Of a DNA stretch of 34,629 nt, positions 8,586-17,412 are shown in pieces; position 1 is the stretch's first letter; every line of letters begins with the position of its first letter. Source of the DNA: an uncultured Cytophaga sp. Its GTDB lineage: Bacteria; Bacteroidota; Bacteroidia; Cytophagales; Cytophagaceae. A model generated the notes under the pieces. That model was not told the origin of the DNA. It saw only the letters and a program-made list of their open reading frames with translations, and ran no database searches. Both the position numbers and the translations under genes were made by a program. The stretch is taken from NCBI RefSeq assembly GCF_937863595.1, contig NZ_CALMGQ010000130.1, positions 1-34,629 of the forward strand. The letters are read 5' to 3'.

Positions 8586-9848
8586 TTATATTTTAGAACA
8601 AACACGAATATATGCAATGCTAAAAAGCAAACTCGCCAATACAATACCCTGCTGCACCTCTAAAGTAGCTTCGGATAAGAATGAAGTATATACACCTACC
8701 AATACAGCAACACAGAACACATCAGTCATTACAGCTTTATTGAATAATGGAAATGTCAGACAACCTAAAAAGACAATCAACCCAAATAAACCCAAGGCGC
8801 TAAATACATAAACAAATTGATTGTGGGGAATCAACCAGTTATTAGGTGTAATATCTGGATATTCGTTTTTGTAAACCTGATTCATCGCTTGCTGTACATC
8901 TCCACTTCCTACACCAAACCATGGAGATTGCATACCAACTTGAACGCCTATTTTCATTGACAACAAGCGATTGCCGTCTGAATAATTATTGACACTTTTG
9001 CCAGTAGCAAATTGATTGATGTCGCGCACCATATAATTCACCTTATTATGTAAGGAAGGTACAAACCAATACATCGCGAATAGAAATGCAAAAAAAACGG
9101 GTATTAAACCAAGCAGATTTTTATTCCCATTTTGGATCACTTTAATTAAAATCCAAACAAAAATTGTTGCATACAAAGCAAGCAAACCACTTCTGATAGA
9201 AAGGATATGTAAAAATACAAATATAAAAATCCCTAAGCCTGCAATGAAACGCTTTTGCAGATTGGTTTTAAGAATAGTCGATTGAAAATACGCTTGAGCA
9301 GATGCAAAACATGCAATTGAAAGCAATAAACTATAACGAATATGCTCAATGATTGTAGGAATAGTTTTGGCATGTTTGTAAGACTCTGTAATCTCTGCGT
9401 AATGTAAGAGGTAATAGATAAAACTGCCTAAAGCCGTAGCAGCACACAGTGCTATAAATAACAAAATAACAAGATCAACAGATTCACGTTTTAACACATC
9501 CTTTACTGCAATAAAACCTAAGGGCAAAAACAACAATGGAATTTTTACTTGTATGCGTTCGCCCCAATATTCATAATCTTCCGTCCACACCCCCCCGATA
9601 AGGTAGATTATAAGAATAGGTGCAAGAAACAGAAGCACCCTATTACCTGAATGATTCAAAAAATTAATTTTCCAACCTTGATTTAACACATAGATTAGAA
9701 TAATGCCAATCATACCAATACTAATCATTGCTCTAGAAAAAAAGATTCCGATTAAAGCAATACAAGCAGATGCTATAAACCAGCGATTTAATAAGGTAGG
9801 ATTAGACGTATTTTCGACTAGTAATTTCATGTAAAAGACCTCATGCAT
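8586..9848 (-). CDS. O-antigen ligase/polymerase-like integral membrane protein (Wzy_C type)
   Basis: 420 aa, nearly all hydrophobic, with roughly ten to twelve membrane helices. The large periplasmic loop between about residues 270 and 355 has the family pattern: GVGSGDVQQAMNQVYKNEYP followed by NNWLIPHNQFVYVFSALG, with the conserved His-Asn before a helix. RSGLLALYATIFVWI (about 218-232) carries the conserved Arg of these enzymes. Such proteins join or polymerise undecaprenyl-linked glycan in the periplasm. Translation may start at the ATG at 9830 (MKLLVENTSN), six codons inside the drawn start, which removes an unlikely leader. Paired with the deacetylase in one operon and divergent from the sigma factor gene. 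Confidence 0.85.
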   Translation of the reverse strand: MHEVFYMKLLVENTSNPTLLNRWFIASACIALIGIFFSRAMISIGMIGIILIYVLNQGWKINFLNHSGNRVLLFLAPILIIYLIGGVWTEDYEYWGERIQVKIPLLFLPLGFIAVKDVLKRESVDLVILLFIALCAATALGSFIYYLLHYAEITESYKHAKTIPTIIEHIRYSLLLSIACFASAQAYFQSTILKTNLQKRFIAGLGIFIFVFLHILSIRSGLLALYATIFVWILIKVIQNGNKNLLGLIPVFFAFLFAMYWFVPSLHNKVNYMVRDINQFATGKSVNNYSDGNRLLSMKIGVQVGMQSPWFGVGSGDVQQAMNQVYKNEYPDITPNNWLIPHNQFVYVFSALGLFGLIVFLGCLTFPLFNKAVMTDVFCVAVLVGVYTSFLSEATLEVQQGIVLASLLFSIAYIRVCSKI

Positions 9849-9874
9849 TTATGACACAAATTGACAAAAAAGTG

Positions 9875-9900
9875 TATCTTTGGTATCATAACAATACCAA
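9875..9900 (+). promoter_or_regulatory. Promoter -7 box with overlapping inverted repeat before the sigma factor gene
   Basis: TATCTTTG at 9875-9882 fits the Bacteroidota -7 consensus, 48 nt before the ATG. TTGGTAT (9880-9886) and ATACCAA (9894-9900) form a perfect 7-bp inverted repeat with a 7-nt spacer, overlapping the -7 box and the likely transcription start. This is a good position for a repressor operator or an mRNA 5' hairpin. No clear -33 TTG at standard spacing was found. Confidence 0.55.
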
Positions 9901-9930
9901 AAAGTCTGTAAATATAGACATTATTGATTA

Positions 9931-10536
9931 ATGGAGGAGCAAAATTCTAAAACAACCTATAAAAGTAAGGAAGAAAAGGACAGCCTTTTTGAGAAGGAAT
10001 TCATGCACCTCATTGGACCGTTATACAACTTTGGTTACCGATTAACCTTTGATGAAGACGATGCAAATGATTTAGTACAAGAAACTTATTTGAAAGCATA
10101 TCGTTTTTTTGATTCATACGAGAAGGGAACTAATGCCAAAGCTTGGATGTTTAGAATCCTAAAAAACACATTTATTAACGAATATCGACGCAAGACAAAA
10201 GAGCCCAATAAAGTCGATTACCAAGAAGTTGAATCTTATTACAATTCAGACGATGTAAATGAAACTATTACGAGCGATTTACGTGTAGATTCATTGAACA
10301 ATATGATAGGTGATGAAGTTGCCAATGCATTAAATGCCTTGGATGTAGATTTCAGAACGATCATAATTTTGTGTGATTTAGAAGGGTTTACCTACGAAGA
10401 AATGGCTAAGATACTAGACATTCCCATCGGTACTGTTCGCTCTCGCTTGCACAGAGCCCGTAATGTGTTAAAAGAAAAATTAAACGAATATGCCCAATCT
10501 ATGGGCTATAAGGATCAAAGAAAGAAAAACGATTAA
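9931..10536 (+). CDS. ECF-type RNA polymerase sigma factor
   Basis: 201 aa. Region 2 is seen at about residues 25-95, with LYNFGYRLTFDEDDANDLVQ (core binding) and AKAWMFRILKNTFINEYRR (-10 recognition). Region 4 at about 130-185 has the helix-turn-helix GFTYEEMAKILDIPIGTVRSR (-35 recognition). Region 1.1 and region 3 are absent, so it is group 4 (ECF). The next gene, 5 nt downstream, is a zinc-finger protein with the HxxxCxxC motif of anti-sigma factors, so the pair probably responds to redox or envelope stress in the manner of SigR/RsrA. The inverted repeat at its promoter may be a control site. Which genes it activates cannot be read from the window. Confidence 0.92.
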   Translation: MEEQNSKTTYKSKEEKDSLFEKEFMHLIGPLYNFGYRLTFDEDDANDLVQETYLKAYRFFDSYEKGTNAKAWMFRILKNTFINEYRRKTKEPNKVDYQEVESYYNSDDVNETITSDLRVDSLNNMIGDEVANALNALDVDFRTIIILCDLEGFTYEEMAKILDIPIGTVRSRLHRARNVLKEKLNEYAQSMGYKDQRKKND

Positions 10537-10541
10537 GCTGC

Positions 10542-10832
10542 ATGATTGATTTCATTAAGGAGGTTGTAAACAAACTCGTGGGCAAGAAAGCCCAACAACG
10601 CTATTGTTGTAAGGATTGCTTGTGTAAGCTTAATTTAGTATTAGATGGAGAAGCCAGCACGGCTGAAATAGAACATCTTCAAAAACACATACACGAATGT
10701 GCGCCATGCTTCGATCATTATAATATCGAAAAATCTGTTAAAGAAGTCATTAAACATAAGTTGGAACAACGCCCTGTACCAGCTTCTTTGATAGAAAATA
10801 TCAGAGGTAATATCAATAAAAACTGCAAATAA
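10542..10832 (+). CDS. Zinc-binding anti-sigma factor-like protein (zf-HC2 type)
   Basis: 96 aa, soluble, no membrane helix. It has the HIHECAPC stretch (about residues 49-56), matching the HxxxCxxC zinc anti-sigma motif, preceded by an N-terminal cluster CCKDCLCKL (about 22-30) that could supply more thiol ligands. Proteins of this kind bind their ECF sigma factor and release it when the cysteines are oxidised. The adjacent upstream sigma gene (5-nt gap) is the obvious partner. The number of cysteines (seven or eight) is high for so short a protein and suggests redox sensing. The gmk start codon follows after 3 nt, so the housekeeping kinase appears to be read from the same mRNA. Confidence 0.82.
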   Translation: MIDFIKEVVNKLVGKKAQQRYCCKDCLCKLNLVLDGEASTAEIEHLQKHIHECAPCFDHYNIEKSVKEVIKHKLEQRPVPASLIENIRGNINKNCK

Positions 10833-10835
10833 TAT

Positions 10836-11405
10836 ATGGAAGGCAAATTATTCATTTTTTCTGCCCCATCCGGCTCTGGTAAAACAACGATCGTTCAACA
10901 TTTATTAAAAACAGATCCACGCATCGGATTTTCAATCTCTGCTTGTACGCGTGAAATGCGCGAAAGTAAGGAAGCCAACGGTAAAGATTATTATTTTTTA
11001 CCTGTGGAAGAATTTGAAAGACGCATAGAAAACGATGAATTTGTTGAATGGGAAGAAGTTTATCCTGGAAGATATTATGGAACCTTACGTTCGGAAGTAC
11101 AACGTATTTGGGACATGGGCAAGCATGTTATTTTTGATGTAGATGTAAAAGGCGGATTAAGTCTAAAGCAACAATTCGGAGATAAAGCACTTTCCATCTT
11201 TGTAAAAGTGCCTTCTATGGAAGAATTAGAAAAAAGATTAATTGCACGCAATACAGAATCTGAAGAAAGCTTAAAAACACGTTTAGAAAAAATGAAATAC
11301 GAAGCATCTTTCGAAGACAAGTTTGATGTAGTATTGCTGAATGATCAATTGGAAGATACATTCAAAAAAACACATATGATCGTTGATGTATTTTTAGCGA
11401 AGTAA
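10836..11405 (+). CDS. gmk: Guanylate kinase
   Basis: 189 aa, the usual size. Converts GMP plus ATP to GDP plus ADP in the cytoplasm, essential for GTP supply. Walker A loop [16 protein letters not shown] (about 8-23), GMP-binding [21 protein letters not shown] (about 33-53), [15 protein letters not shown] (about 68-82) and the lid region [17 protein letters not shown] (about 133-149) are all intact. Starting 3 nt after the anti-sigma gene, it is likely co-transcribed with the sigma/anti-sigma pair; nadD follows after about 100 nt. Confidence 0.97.
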   Translation: MEGKLFIFSAPSGSGKTTIVQHLLKTDPRIGFSISACTREMRESKEANGKDYYFLPVEEFERRIENDEFVEWEEVYPGRYYGTLRSEVQRIWDMGKHVIFDVDVKGGLSLKQQFGDKALSIFVKVPSMEELEKRLIARNTESEESLKTRLEKMKYEASFEDKFDVVLLNDQLEDTFKKTHMIVDVFLAK

Positions 11406-11503
11406 TTTCGCTCTAAAACTCTTGATTGGTATTTATACCGTAGCCTTTTATTAACAGATATCAATACCTATTGCATACATAGGTACCCCGTAGGTAAATA
11501 CAC

Positions 11504-12076
11504 ATGAAAATTGGTTTATTCTTTGGTTCATTTAATCCCATACACATTGGACACTTAATCATTGGCAATGCAATGGTTGAGACGACTGATTTAGAAGAAT
11601 TGTGGTATGTTGTTAGTCCACAAAATCCATTTAAAAAGAACCAATCTTTATTGCATGAATTTGACCGGCTTGATATGGTTACTGCGGCAATCAATGATAA
11701 CCCTAAATTTAGAGCGAGCGACATTGAATTTAATTTACCAAAGCCAAGCTATACCATCGACACGCTTACCTATATAAGCGATACATACCCGCAACACACG
11801 TTTGTATTAATCATAGGGGAAGACAACCTCGTACAATTTAAAAATTGGAAAAATTACGAGCGTATTTTAGAGCATTTTGAATTATACGTTTACCCTAGAC
11901 CAGACGCACAAGAGAGTGAATTAAAAATGTATTCCAACGTAAAATGTATTAAAGCTCCTTTATTAGAAATTTCTGCAACGTATATACGAACGTGTATTAA
12001 AGAAGATAAATCGATCAGATACCTCGTACATAAAGAGGTTGAAGAAATGATATTAAGCAGGAAGTACTATAAGTAA
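11504..12076 (+). CDS. nadD: Nicotinate-nucleotide adenylyltransferase
   Basis: 190 aa. Joins nicotinate mononucleotide to AMP from ATP, giving deamido-NAD in NAD biosynthesis. Seen: nucleotidyltransferase motif GLFFGSFNPIHIGHLIIG (about 4-21, the HxGH element), VSPQNPFKK (about 37-45) and the second signature ISATYIR (about 156-162) at the ATP-binding end. The gmk-nadD order is common in Bacteroidota. The 98-nt gap from gmk has no clear terminator, so co-transcription is possible. Confidence 0.95.
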   Translation: MKIGLFFGSFNPIHIGHLIIGNAMVETTDLEELWYVVSPQNPFKKNQSLLHEFDRLDMVTAAINDNPKFRASDIEFNLPKPSYTIDTLTYISDTYPQHTFVLIIGEDNLVQFKNWKNYERILEHFELYVYPRPDAQESELKMYSNVKCIKAPLLEISATYIRTCIKEDKSIRYLVHKEVEEMILSRKYYK

Positions 12077-12143
12077 ATTTAATGTAGTGCTGGTGGTTGG
12101 TCGAAAAGACACAGTTTATTTTACAGCCTCAGCCACGGCGAAA

Positions 12144-12620
12144 TTATTCAATTGAAATAGTATTCGACCAAATACTATTTTTCTTCATTTCCGATTGAAG
12201 TACCTTTGCGATAGTTTGTCCCTTGACTATTTCAATCAAATTAAAACCGGTTTTAATGGTCAGATTTTTTGTATTCATAGACGTTGGAATATGTAACTTA
12301 AGAAGTACTTGATTCGATTGGCATGGCAACAGCAAAACTATAATTGGTACATTTTTATCACAATTAGATTCCTCAATTCTTATACGTGTATTATTTACCA
12401 GATACAAATCTTCCCAAGAACATGACATACTGCTATATCTTACAGTATCCTTTGACTGACTCCTTAGTGTTACAGGAACTTGAAAATATGTGCTATTGTT
12501 TTCGTTTATGAACGTTCCTTATCCTGCAATAAGAACACATTTGATTTCTGTTGTTCGATTTGAAGCGCATAGAACTAATACGGCAAGCAAAAATGGTATA
12601 TAAACCTTAGCTTCATGCAT
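12144..12620 (-). pseudogene. Broken gene for a small exported protein (in-frame TAA at codon 34)
   Basis: Reading the minus strand from the ATG at 12620 gives MHEAKVYIPFLLAVLVLCAS, a good signal peptide with a weak lipobox-like LVLC. A TAA stop follows at 12521-12519 (codon 34). The frame then continues without a shift for 124 more codons to a stop at 12144, passing through an ATG at 12428 (MSCSWEDLYLV). The downstream part looks like a beta-rich domain with cysteines. Without the single stop it would be a 158-residue exported protein of unknown family. Either the gene is newly inactivated, or the stop is a sequencing error, or only the internal ATG is used, which would leave a protein without an export signal. 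It may form a pair with the similarly sized gene upstream. Confidence 0.7.
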
Positions 12621-12703
12621 AAATTTTTAAGGTCGCATTTTAAAGTACCTGTTTTTTGAATATATCATTCAATTTATTCAAATATTTTCTTGAATAGTAC
12701 CTG

Positions 12704-13129
12704 TTACTTTTTCCACGTTGTAGTAAACCCTTCGCGAAGACTTCCCATTTCCTTTAATCCCTCTGGCAACTCTACCTCTTCTGTAACCTGCGTAATGAAC
12801 CAGTTTTTAGTGCTTTTTATCGGATCTTCTTTACTGGCTTCCAAAAATACCTTTGAATCCATTATCAACAGATTCGATTTTTTAAATTCAGCATATAGAT
12901 CTGCACTATAAAACATTTCAATTTGAAGAGGCTTAGTTCCACTTACCGAACCTGGATTTCGATTCTCCCAGGTTAAATTAAACAGCATCACCATATCGAT
13001 CGTATCCCACACTTCAGGACTTACTTCTATTGTTGCTACGAGCGTTTCATTCTTCTCTTCGAATGATATTAACTGGACAGCATAGCTGATGCCAGAAGGT
13101 AGATAAAATTCAGTTGTTGTGTTGGGCAT
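12704..13129 (-). CDS. Hypothetical protein, 141 aa
   Basis: Not recognised. Soluble, acidic, no signal peptide or membrane helix. Rich in predicted beta strands in the first half (FYLPSGISYAVQLISF, TLVATIEVSPEVWDTIDMVM) with helices toward the end (EEVELPEGLKEM). It starts at the ATG at 13129 and ends 83 nt before the interrupted exported-protein gene on the same strand, so the two may once have been expressed together. Codon use and an uninterrupted frame in AT-rich DNA support a real gene; the function is unknown. Confidence 0.65.
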   Translation of the reverse strand: MPNTTTEFYLPSGISYAVQLISFEEKNETLVATIEVSPEVWDTIDMVMLFNLTWENRNPGSVSGTKPLQIEMFYSADLYAEFKKSNLLIMDSKVFLEASKEDPIKSTKNWFITQVTEEVELPEGLKEMGSLREGFTTTWKK

Positions 13130-13300
13130 TTCTATTTATAATTTATTAATGTCCGATATTCTAAATTGCAATTTATGTATTTGCAAACCAATGCAAAAAT
13201 TACGGTATTCTGTTTACGTACTTTTAAAGCATCCCGTTGCATAGTTATAATCCATATCAGCCATCATTACTACCATTGTAAACGATTCAAGACTTTTGCC

Positions 13301-15808
13301 TTATGATTTTTTCGTTCCTTTAAGTCTCTTGAATATCTTTACACATTCATACCAAACAACTGCAACAAAACCTACCCCAATACATATAAGCAGGTTCGAA
13401 ATAGAAATATGTTCAAACTCAAAAAAAGTAGTCAAGGGAGCTACAAATAATAATAGCGTTGTTATACTTATTGTGATACCCATCATAAGCAACAACGAAT
13501 TATTTTTATACTGCAACGTTGTAAGAATAGAATAATAAAAAGAACGATTCACCAGCGTTAAAAATACATTTGCAGATATCAATACCGTAAATACCATTGT
13601 TCGGGTGCATGCCTCATTAAAGCCTTGTAATACGGCATATTGATATACAAATAATGTACCTGCTGTTATAACCAACCCTTGAATAACACTGGTTGCAAGT
13701 TCTTTCCAATTAAAAAAAGAAGCTGTTAAGGAACGTGGTTTTTGAGACAAGGTATTTTTCTCCATCGGTTCATTTTCAAAAATAATAGAACAGGTCGGCC
13801 CCATTATTAATTCTAGAAAAATAATATGCACCGGAGAAAGTATGTTTGGGTATATCCACCCAAATACGAGTGGAAGAAATACGGTTAGGATAATAGGAAT
13901 GTGTATGGAAATAATATACCGAATTGCTTTTTTTAAATTGGTATAAATTCTTCTACCCATTGCTACGGCATCTACCATTTTAGATAAATCATCGTCCACT
14001 AAAATTAAAGATGCTGCACGTTTCGCAATTTCAGTTCCCTTTTTACCCATAGCAATACCAATATGAGCCGCTTTCAAGGCCGGACCATCATTCACACCAT
14101 CGCCTGTCATCGCAACAATTTGCTTATTGGCTTTTAGTGCATTAATGATTCTCAGTTTCGCTTCTGGAAACATGCGCGTATATATATTCGTCTCTGCTAC
14201 TCTACCCTGTAATTCTTCATCCGTCAATAACATCAATTGATCACCTGATAAACTATTCTCTACCCCTCTAAATGCAACCTTTCTTGCAATGGCAGTGGTT
14301 GTTTCTGCATTGTCGCCCGTAATTATTTTTACAGATATCCCTGCAGTGTAAAATTGATTTAAAACAGCTTCAATATTCTCTTTTGGCGGATCATAAAATG
14401 CTACAATCCCTTTAAAATCAAATTTAAATTCTTGCTGAGTGTCCGGAAAGTACGTACCACTATAATTACTTAGACCAACACCTAATACCCTGTACCCATC
14501 CTCTGTTATGGTTTGTATCGCTTTTTCGATTTCGCTTCTTTGCTCTGATGACAGATTAGATACCTGCATCAATGCTTCGGGAGCACCTTTAGCTGCAATG
14601 ATTCTTTTACCCGAACTATTTTCAAAAATATGTGTCATCATGGGAGGCTTCCCATCTAAGGGGTACTCATGGATTAATTTAAAGTTCGGTCGTTCATCAT
14701 CCTTATATAAATCAGTGTACGCACTGTGTAAAGAAACCTCCATGGGATCAAACGGAATAGGTTCACTTGCCCACATAGCAATCCGTATTAATTCCTGCTC
14801 ATCGTCATTGGTTTCAGAAGGATTCGTGATTCTGTTCGAAGTCAACGAAAACACTTTTGCCAATGTCATTTTATTCTCTGTAATCGTCCCTGTTTTATCT
14901 GTACAAATAACCGTTGCAGAACCAAGTGTTTCTACTGTTTTCATTTGTTTTACAATAACCCCCATCTTCATTAAACGCCACGCACCTATTGCCATGAATG
15001 TTGCAAATGCCATTGGGATTTCTTCTGGCAAGATACTCATTGCTAAGGTAAGCGCCTTAAGCAATGAGTCTAATAAATCATTGGAATGAACGTAATTAAT
15101 CGCCCACACGACAAGGAAAACAAGTGCTCCAGCAAGAACCAACTTCTTAACAAAATTATTAATTTGTAATTCTAATGGCGTTTTTTCTTCTTTGATACCC
15201 TCTAGGCTTTTGCCAATTTTTCCTAATCTTGTTTCGTTCCCAATATGCGTAATGGTAATAATTGCCAAACCGCTAGAAACAGTTGTGCCTGTATAAATGA
15301 AATTATCCTCTTTTGATTTATCTTTGAACACAGAAAAAGATTCCCCAGTAAGAATGGATTCATTTACAGAAAAATCATTGGAATGAATAATGACACCATC
15401 GGCTGTAATCGAAGTACCTTCTTCAACAATTAAATTATCTCCTATTACTAAATCAATACTTTTAATGGTTTCTGTTTTACCATTACGAATTACAGTACAA
15501 TTGGGCTGTGACAGTTCCTTTAACTTTTGTAAGGCATTGCGACTTCTTGATTCTTGAAAAAGAGTGATTAGAGAAACAATCATAATAGCTGCTGAAAGAA
15601 AAATACCATCTCCCACTTCTCCACTTATAAAATAGATAAGAGCTGCAATAAATAATAAAATTATCATTGGCTCTTTTATCAAATTTATTATGGCATCAAG
15701 CACCACATTTTCTTTTTTATAGTCGAATTTATTTTGGCCATACTTTTTTCTTGAAAGCAGAACCTGTTCATCCGTTAATCCTTGTATGTTAAAATTCGTT
15801 GCAATCAT
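13301..15808 (-). CDS. Cation-translocating P-type ATPase (P2-like, ion unknown)
   Basis: About 835 aa from the ATG at 15808; a GTG at 15814 is the longer alternative. Full P-type machinery: N-terminal cation ATPase domain (LTDEQVLLSRKKYGQNKF, about 11-28), actuator motif TGES (154-157), M4 motif PEEIP (261-265), phosphorylation site CTDKTGTIT (302-310), nucleotide domain with KGAPEAL and hinge MTGDGVNDGPALKAAHIGIA, then C-terminal helices. The fourth helix has PEEIP where Ca pumps have PEGLP, and the sixth has ELIMGPTCSIIFENEP in place of NLVTDGLPA, so the usual calcium ligands are missing. It therefore exports or imports an unidentified cation across the inner membrane. It stands alone, with no regulator next to it. 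Confidence 0.9.
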   Translation of the reverse strand: MIATNFNIQGLTDEQVLLSRKKYGQNKFDYKKENVVLDAIINLIKEPMIILLFIAALIYFISGEVGDGIFLSAAIMIVSLITLFQESRSRNALQKLKELSQPNCTVIRNGKTETIKSIDLVIGDNLIVEEGTSITADGVIIHSNDFSVNESILTGESFSVFKDKSKEDNFIYTGTTVSSGLAIITITHIGNETRLGKIGKSLEGIKEEKTPLELQINNFVKKLVLAGALVFLVVWAINYVHSNDLLDSLLKALTLAMSILPEEIPMAFATFMAIGAWRLMKMGVIVKQMKTVETLGSATVICTDKTGTITENKMTLAKVFSLTSNRITNPSETNDDEQELIRIAMWASEPIPFDPMEVSLHSAYTDLYKDDERPNFKLIHEYPLDGKPPMMTHIFENSSGKRIIAAKGAPEALMQVSNLSSEQRSEIEKAIQTITEDGYRVLGVGLSNYSGTYFPDTQQEFKFDFKGIVAFYDPPKENIEAVLNQFYTAGISVKIITGDNAETTTAIARKVAFRGVENSLSGDQLMLLTDEELQGRVAETNIYTRMFPEAKLRIINALKANKQIVAMTGDGVNDGPALKAAHIGIAMGKKGTEIAKRAASLILVDDDLSKMVDAVAMGRRIYTNLKKAIRYIISIHIPIILTVFLPLVFGWIYPNILSPVHIIFLELIMGPTCSIIFENEPMEKNTLSQKPRSLTASFFNWKELATSVIQGLVITAGTLFVYQYAVLQGFNEACTRTMVFTVLISANVFLTLVNRSFYYSILTTLQYKNNSLLLMMGITISITTLLLFVAPLTTFFEFEHISISNLLICIGVGFVAVVWYECVKIFKRLKGTKKS

Positions 15809-15814
15809 TGGCAC

Positions 15815-16169
15815 AAATTAGTTAATACGATGTTGTTTTTGATGTAAAGGTAATGATTTGAAGCTTTTTCAATCCACATTAAATCACCAAGGACTTACAT
15901 TTTATAGTTGCGCTAAGAAATACAGCACCTATTAGGTATTAAAGAAGTGTGTAATAACCTGTATCTATTGTTGTATATATATTTGATTTAGTGAATGAAT
16001 AAGCATGATGTTCGTCATCTTTTCAACTTTTGTACTTCACCCATCAATTTATAAGGATGCACAGGTTGTATTGTTCCACAATCTTAATGTCTTACTAAAA
16101 AAGTCAAAAAGAATCAGATTAATTATGGGTTGCCTTTTACTAAAAATAAATTAGAAATCTGATACATAT
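15815..16169. other. Intergenic region, no gene seen
   Basis: About 350 bp between the P-type ATPase start and the terminator of the lipoprotein gene. All frames are closed by frequent stops. It should hold the ATPase promoter on its left side, but I find no convincing TAnnTTTG box. A short palindrome ACCTATTAGGT lies near 15929. Confidence 0.4.
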
Positions 16170-16212
16170 AAAAAATCTGCCTTACACTTGTTCATAACAA
16201 GGGCAAGGCAGA
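16170..16212 (-). terminator. Intrinsic terminator of the glycine-zipper lipoprotein gene
   Basis: Arms 16176-16192 and 16196-16212 pair over 17 bp with two imperfect positions and a 3-nt loop. On the minus strand the stem is followed by six T (16175-16170). It lies 44 nt after the stop codon of the minus-strand gene. Confidence 0.85.
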
Positions 16213-16255
16213 CTTATACGTAATTATAATGTTACTGTTTAATTTAAAGAATCAA

Positions 16256-16711
16256 TTATTTATTAGCGTCTTTCAGGTCTTTGTCTTTTTTGGCACCAAT
16301 ACCATAACCAACACTAGATCCTGCAGCACCACCTACAACACCACCAATAACAGCACCTTTCCCTTTGTCTTCACTTGCAGCTGCGCCAGTTAACGCTCCT
16401 CCTACAATACCAACTCCAGTTCCAATAAGAGCTCCTTTTGTAGTATTGCTCATGCCTTTTCTTTTAGCAGGTTCAGTGGTTTTAGTGTCATTCGTAGCAT
16501 TATTGTTCGTGTTAGAAGAAGATCCGTTTGTAGTGCTTGAATGATGAATTTCGGAAGAATGAACTTCCTGCTGTTTTGATGCATTATTTACAGCGTCCAT
16601 TGAATCTATTGTTCTTTGACGAACATCATTTTCGGTGTTCGCAGTATCAGTGTTAGATTTGTTGCAGGCAACAAAAGCAAACACACTTAATATGATTAAA
16701 TACTTCTTCAT
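16256..16711 (-). CDS. Glycine-zipper lipoprotein
   Basis: 151 aa. MKKYLIILSVFAFVACNKS is a lipoprotein signal peptide with lipobox FVAC, so Cys16 should be lipidated and the protein attached to a membrane, probably facing the periplasm. A low-complexity Ser/Thr/Asn linker (about 17-85) leads to two glycine-zipper stretches, GALIGTGVGIVGGALTGAAA (about 93-112) and GAVIGGVVGGAAGSSVGYGI (about 119-138), of the kind that insert into or pack against membranes (YMGG/OmpA-linker-like). It is a single-gene unit with a clear terminator. Its role may be envelope stress or osmoprotection; this is inference from the family only. Confidence 0.85.
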   Translation of the reverse strand: MKKYLIILSVFAFVACNKSNTDTANTENDVRQRTIDSMDAVNNASKQQEVHSSEIHHSSTTNGSSSNTNNNATNDTKTTEPAKRKGMSNTTKGALIGTGVGIVGGALTGAAASEDKGKGAVIGGVVGGAAGSSVGYGIGAKKDKDLKDANK

Positions 16712-17038
16712 TTTATTTTAATTTATTGAAACAATAATGCTCTGTCATCTTTTTTATTTAACAACACCAAGTTGAGAATTTTTAGTGGAGTAAGACTTAC
16801 ACCTTTAGTAAAAAAATCTACACAATTCACACATGTGCAAAGCGATAACCAAAATCGAAAATCAACATTTCTTCCATTGTTTTTACCATTCTTTTAATTT
16901 CGAGGGATTTATTTTGTCAGTCAATTGATGATAACTCTATTTTATAAAAATGCGCTATCGCAAGCATTAAAATCAAAGCTTTCTGAAACTCCCAATTACC
17001 CAACTTTAAGTTTACATGTATAAGAGACATAAAATCTT
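16712..17038. other. Intergenic region, no gene seen
   Basis: About 330 bp without an open frame of useful length on either strand. It should contain the promoter of the glycine-zipper gene at its left end; no clear consensus box was found. Confidence 0.4.
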
Positions 17039-17332
17039 TTAGTCTTTTGTTTCAAATTCAATATGCTGATGATCTGTAATTATTTCAAGTAAGGCATCTG
17101 AAAATTCAAATCCTAATCTTTTAATACTCTCAGAGTAGTTTATCCAAATAATTTTTACAGGTTCTTCGTATTCATAAACACCAAATCCACCACGAAGCAA
17201 ATCGTTTAATGCATTTAAATTATGTCCCGTTTTCCAATCAATATCTTTTGTCAATACTCTGTCTATTTCACAATAGAAACTTTCCGAGTCTGAAAAATTG
17301 TCACCGTTTATTATGATTGTCTGTTTGTTCAT
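17039..17332 (-). CDS. Barstar-family RNase inhibitor
   Basis: About 97 aa from the ATG at 17332 (MNKQTIIINGDNFSDSESFY); a longer frame begins at 17386, but its extra 18 residues look non-native. The fold signature is strong: TIIINGDNFSDSESFYCEID, then WKTGHNLNALNDLLRGGFG (about 34-52), with the conserved Asp-Leu-Leu and Gly of the barnase-binding helix, and IIWINYSESIKRLG (about 60-73). Barstar blocks the active site of secreted or contact-delivered RNases. No barnase-type RNase gene is adjacent, so it may be an orphan immunity protein against toxins of neighbours. It lies at the edge of the scarred accessory region. Confidence 0.85.
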   Translation of the reverse strand: MNKQTIIINGDNFSDSESFYCEIDRVLTKDIDWKTGHNLNALNDLLRGGFGVYEYEEPVKIIWINYSESIKRLGFEFSDALLEIITDHQHIEFETKD

Positions 17333-17412
17333 TGTCGTCTTTTTTAGCTTGAATATTAATCGAATCATGCAAGGAAATTTAGGCATAACTTCCTATTTTT
17401 TTTTTAGCAGGT

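Noticed and set aside
9861..9889. TTGACA and TATCAT with a 17-bp gap, an E. coli-type sigma-70 promoter
   Set aside because: The phylum uses TTG and TAnnTTTG boxes; TATCTTTG in the same place fits better and the match is probably chance.
17333..17386. Longer N-terminus of barstar
   Set aside because: The barstar fold begins at MNKQTIIING; the extra residues are basic and not family-like.
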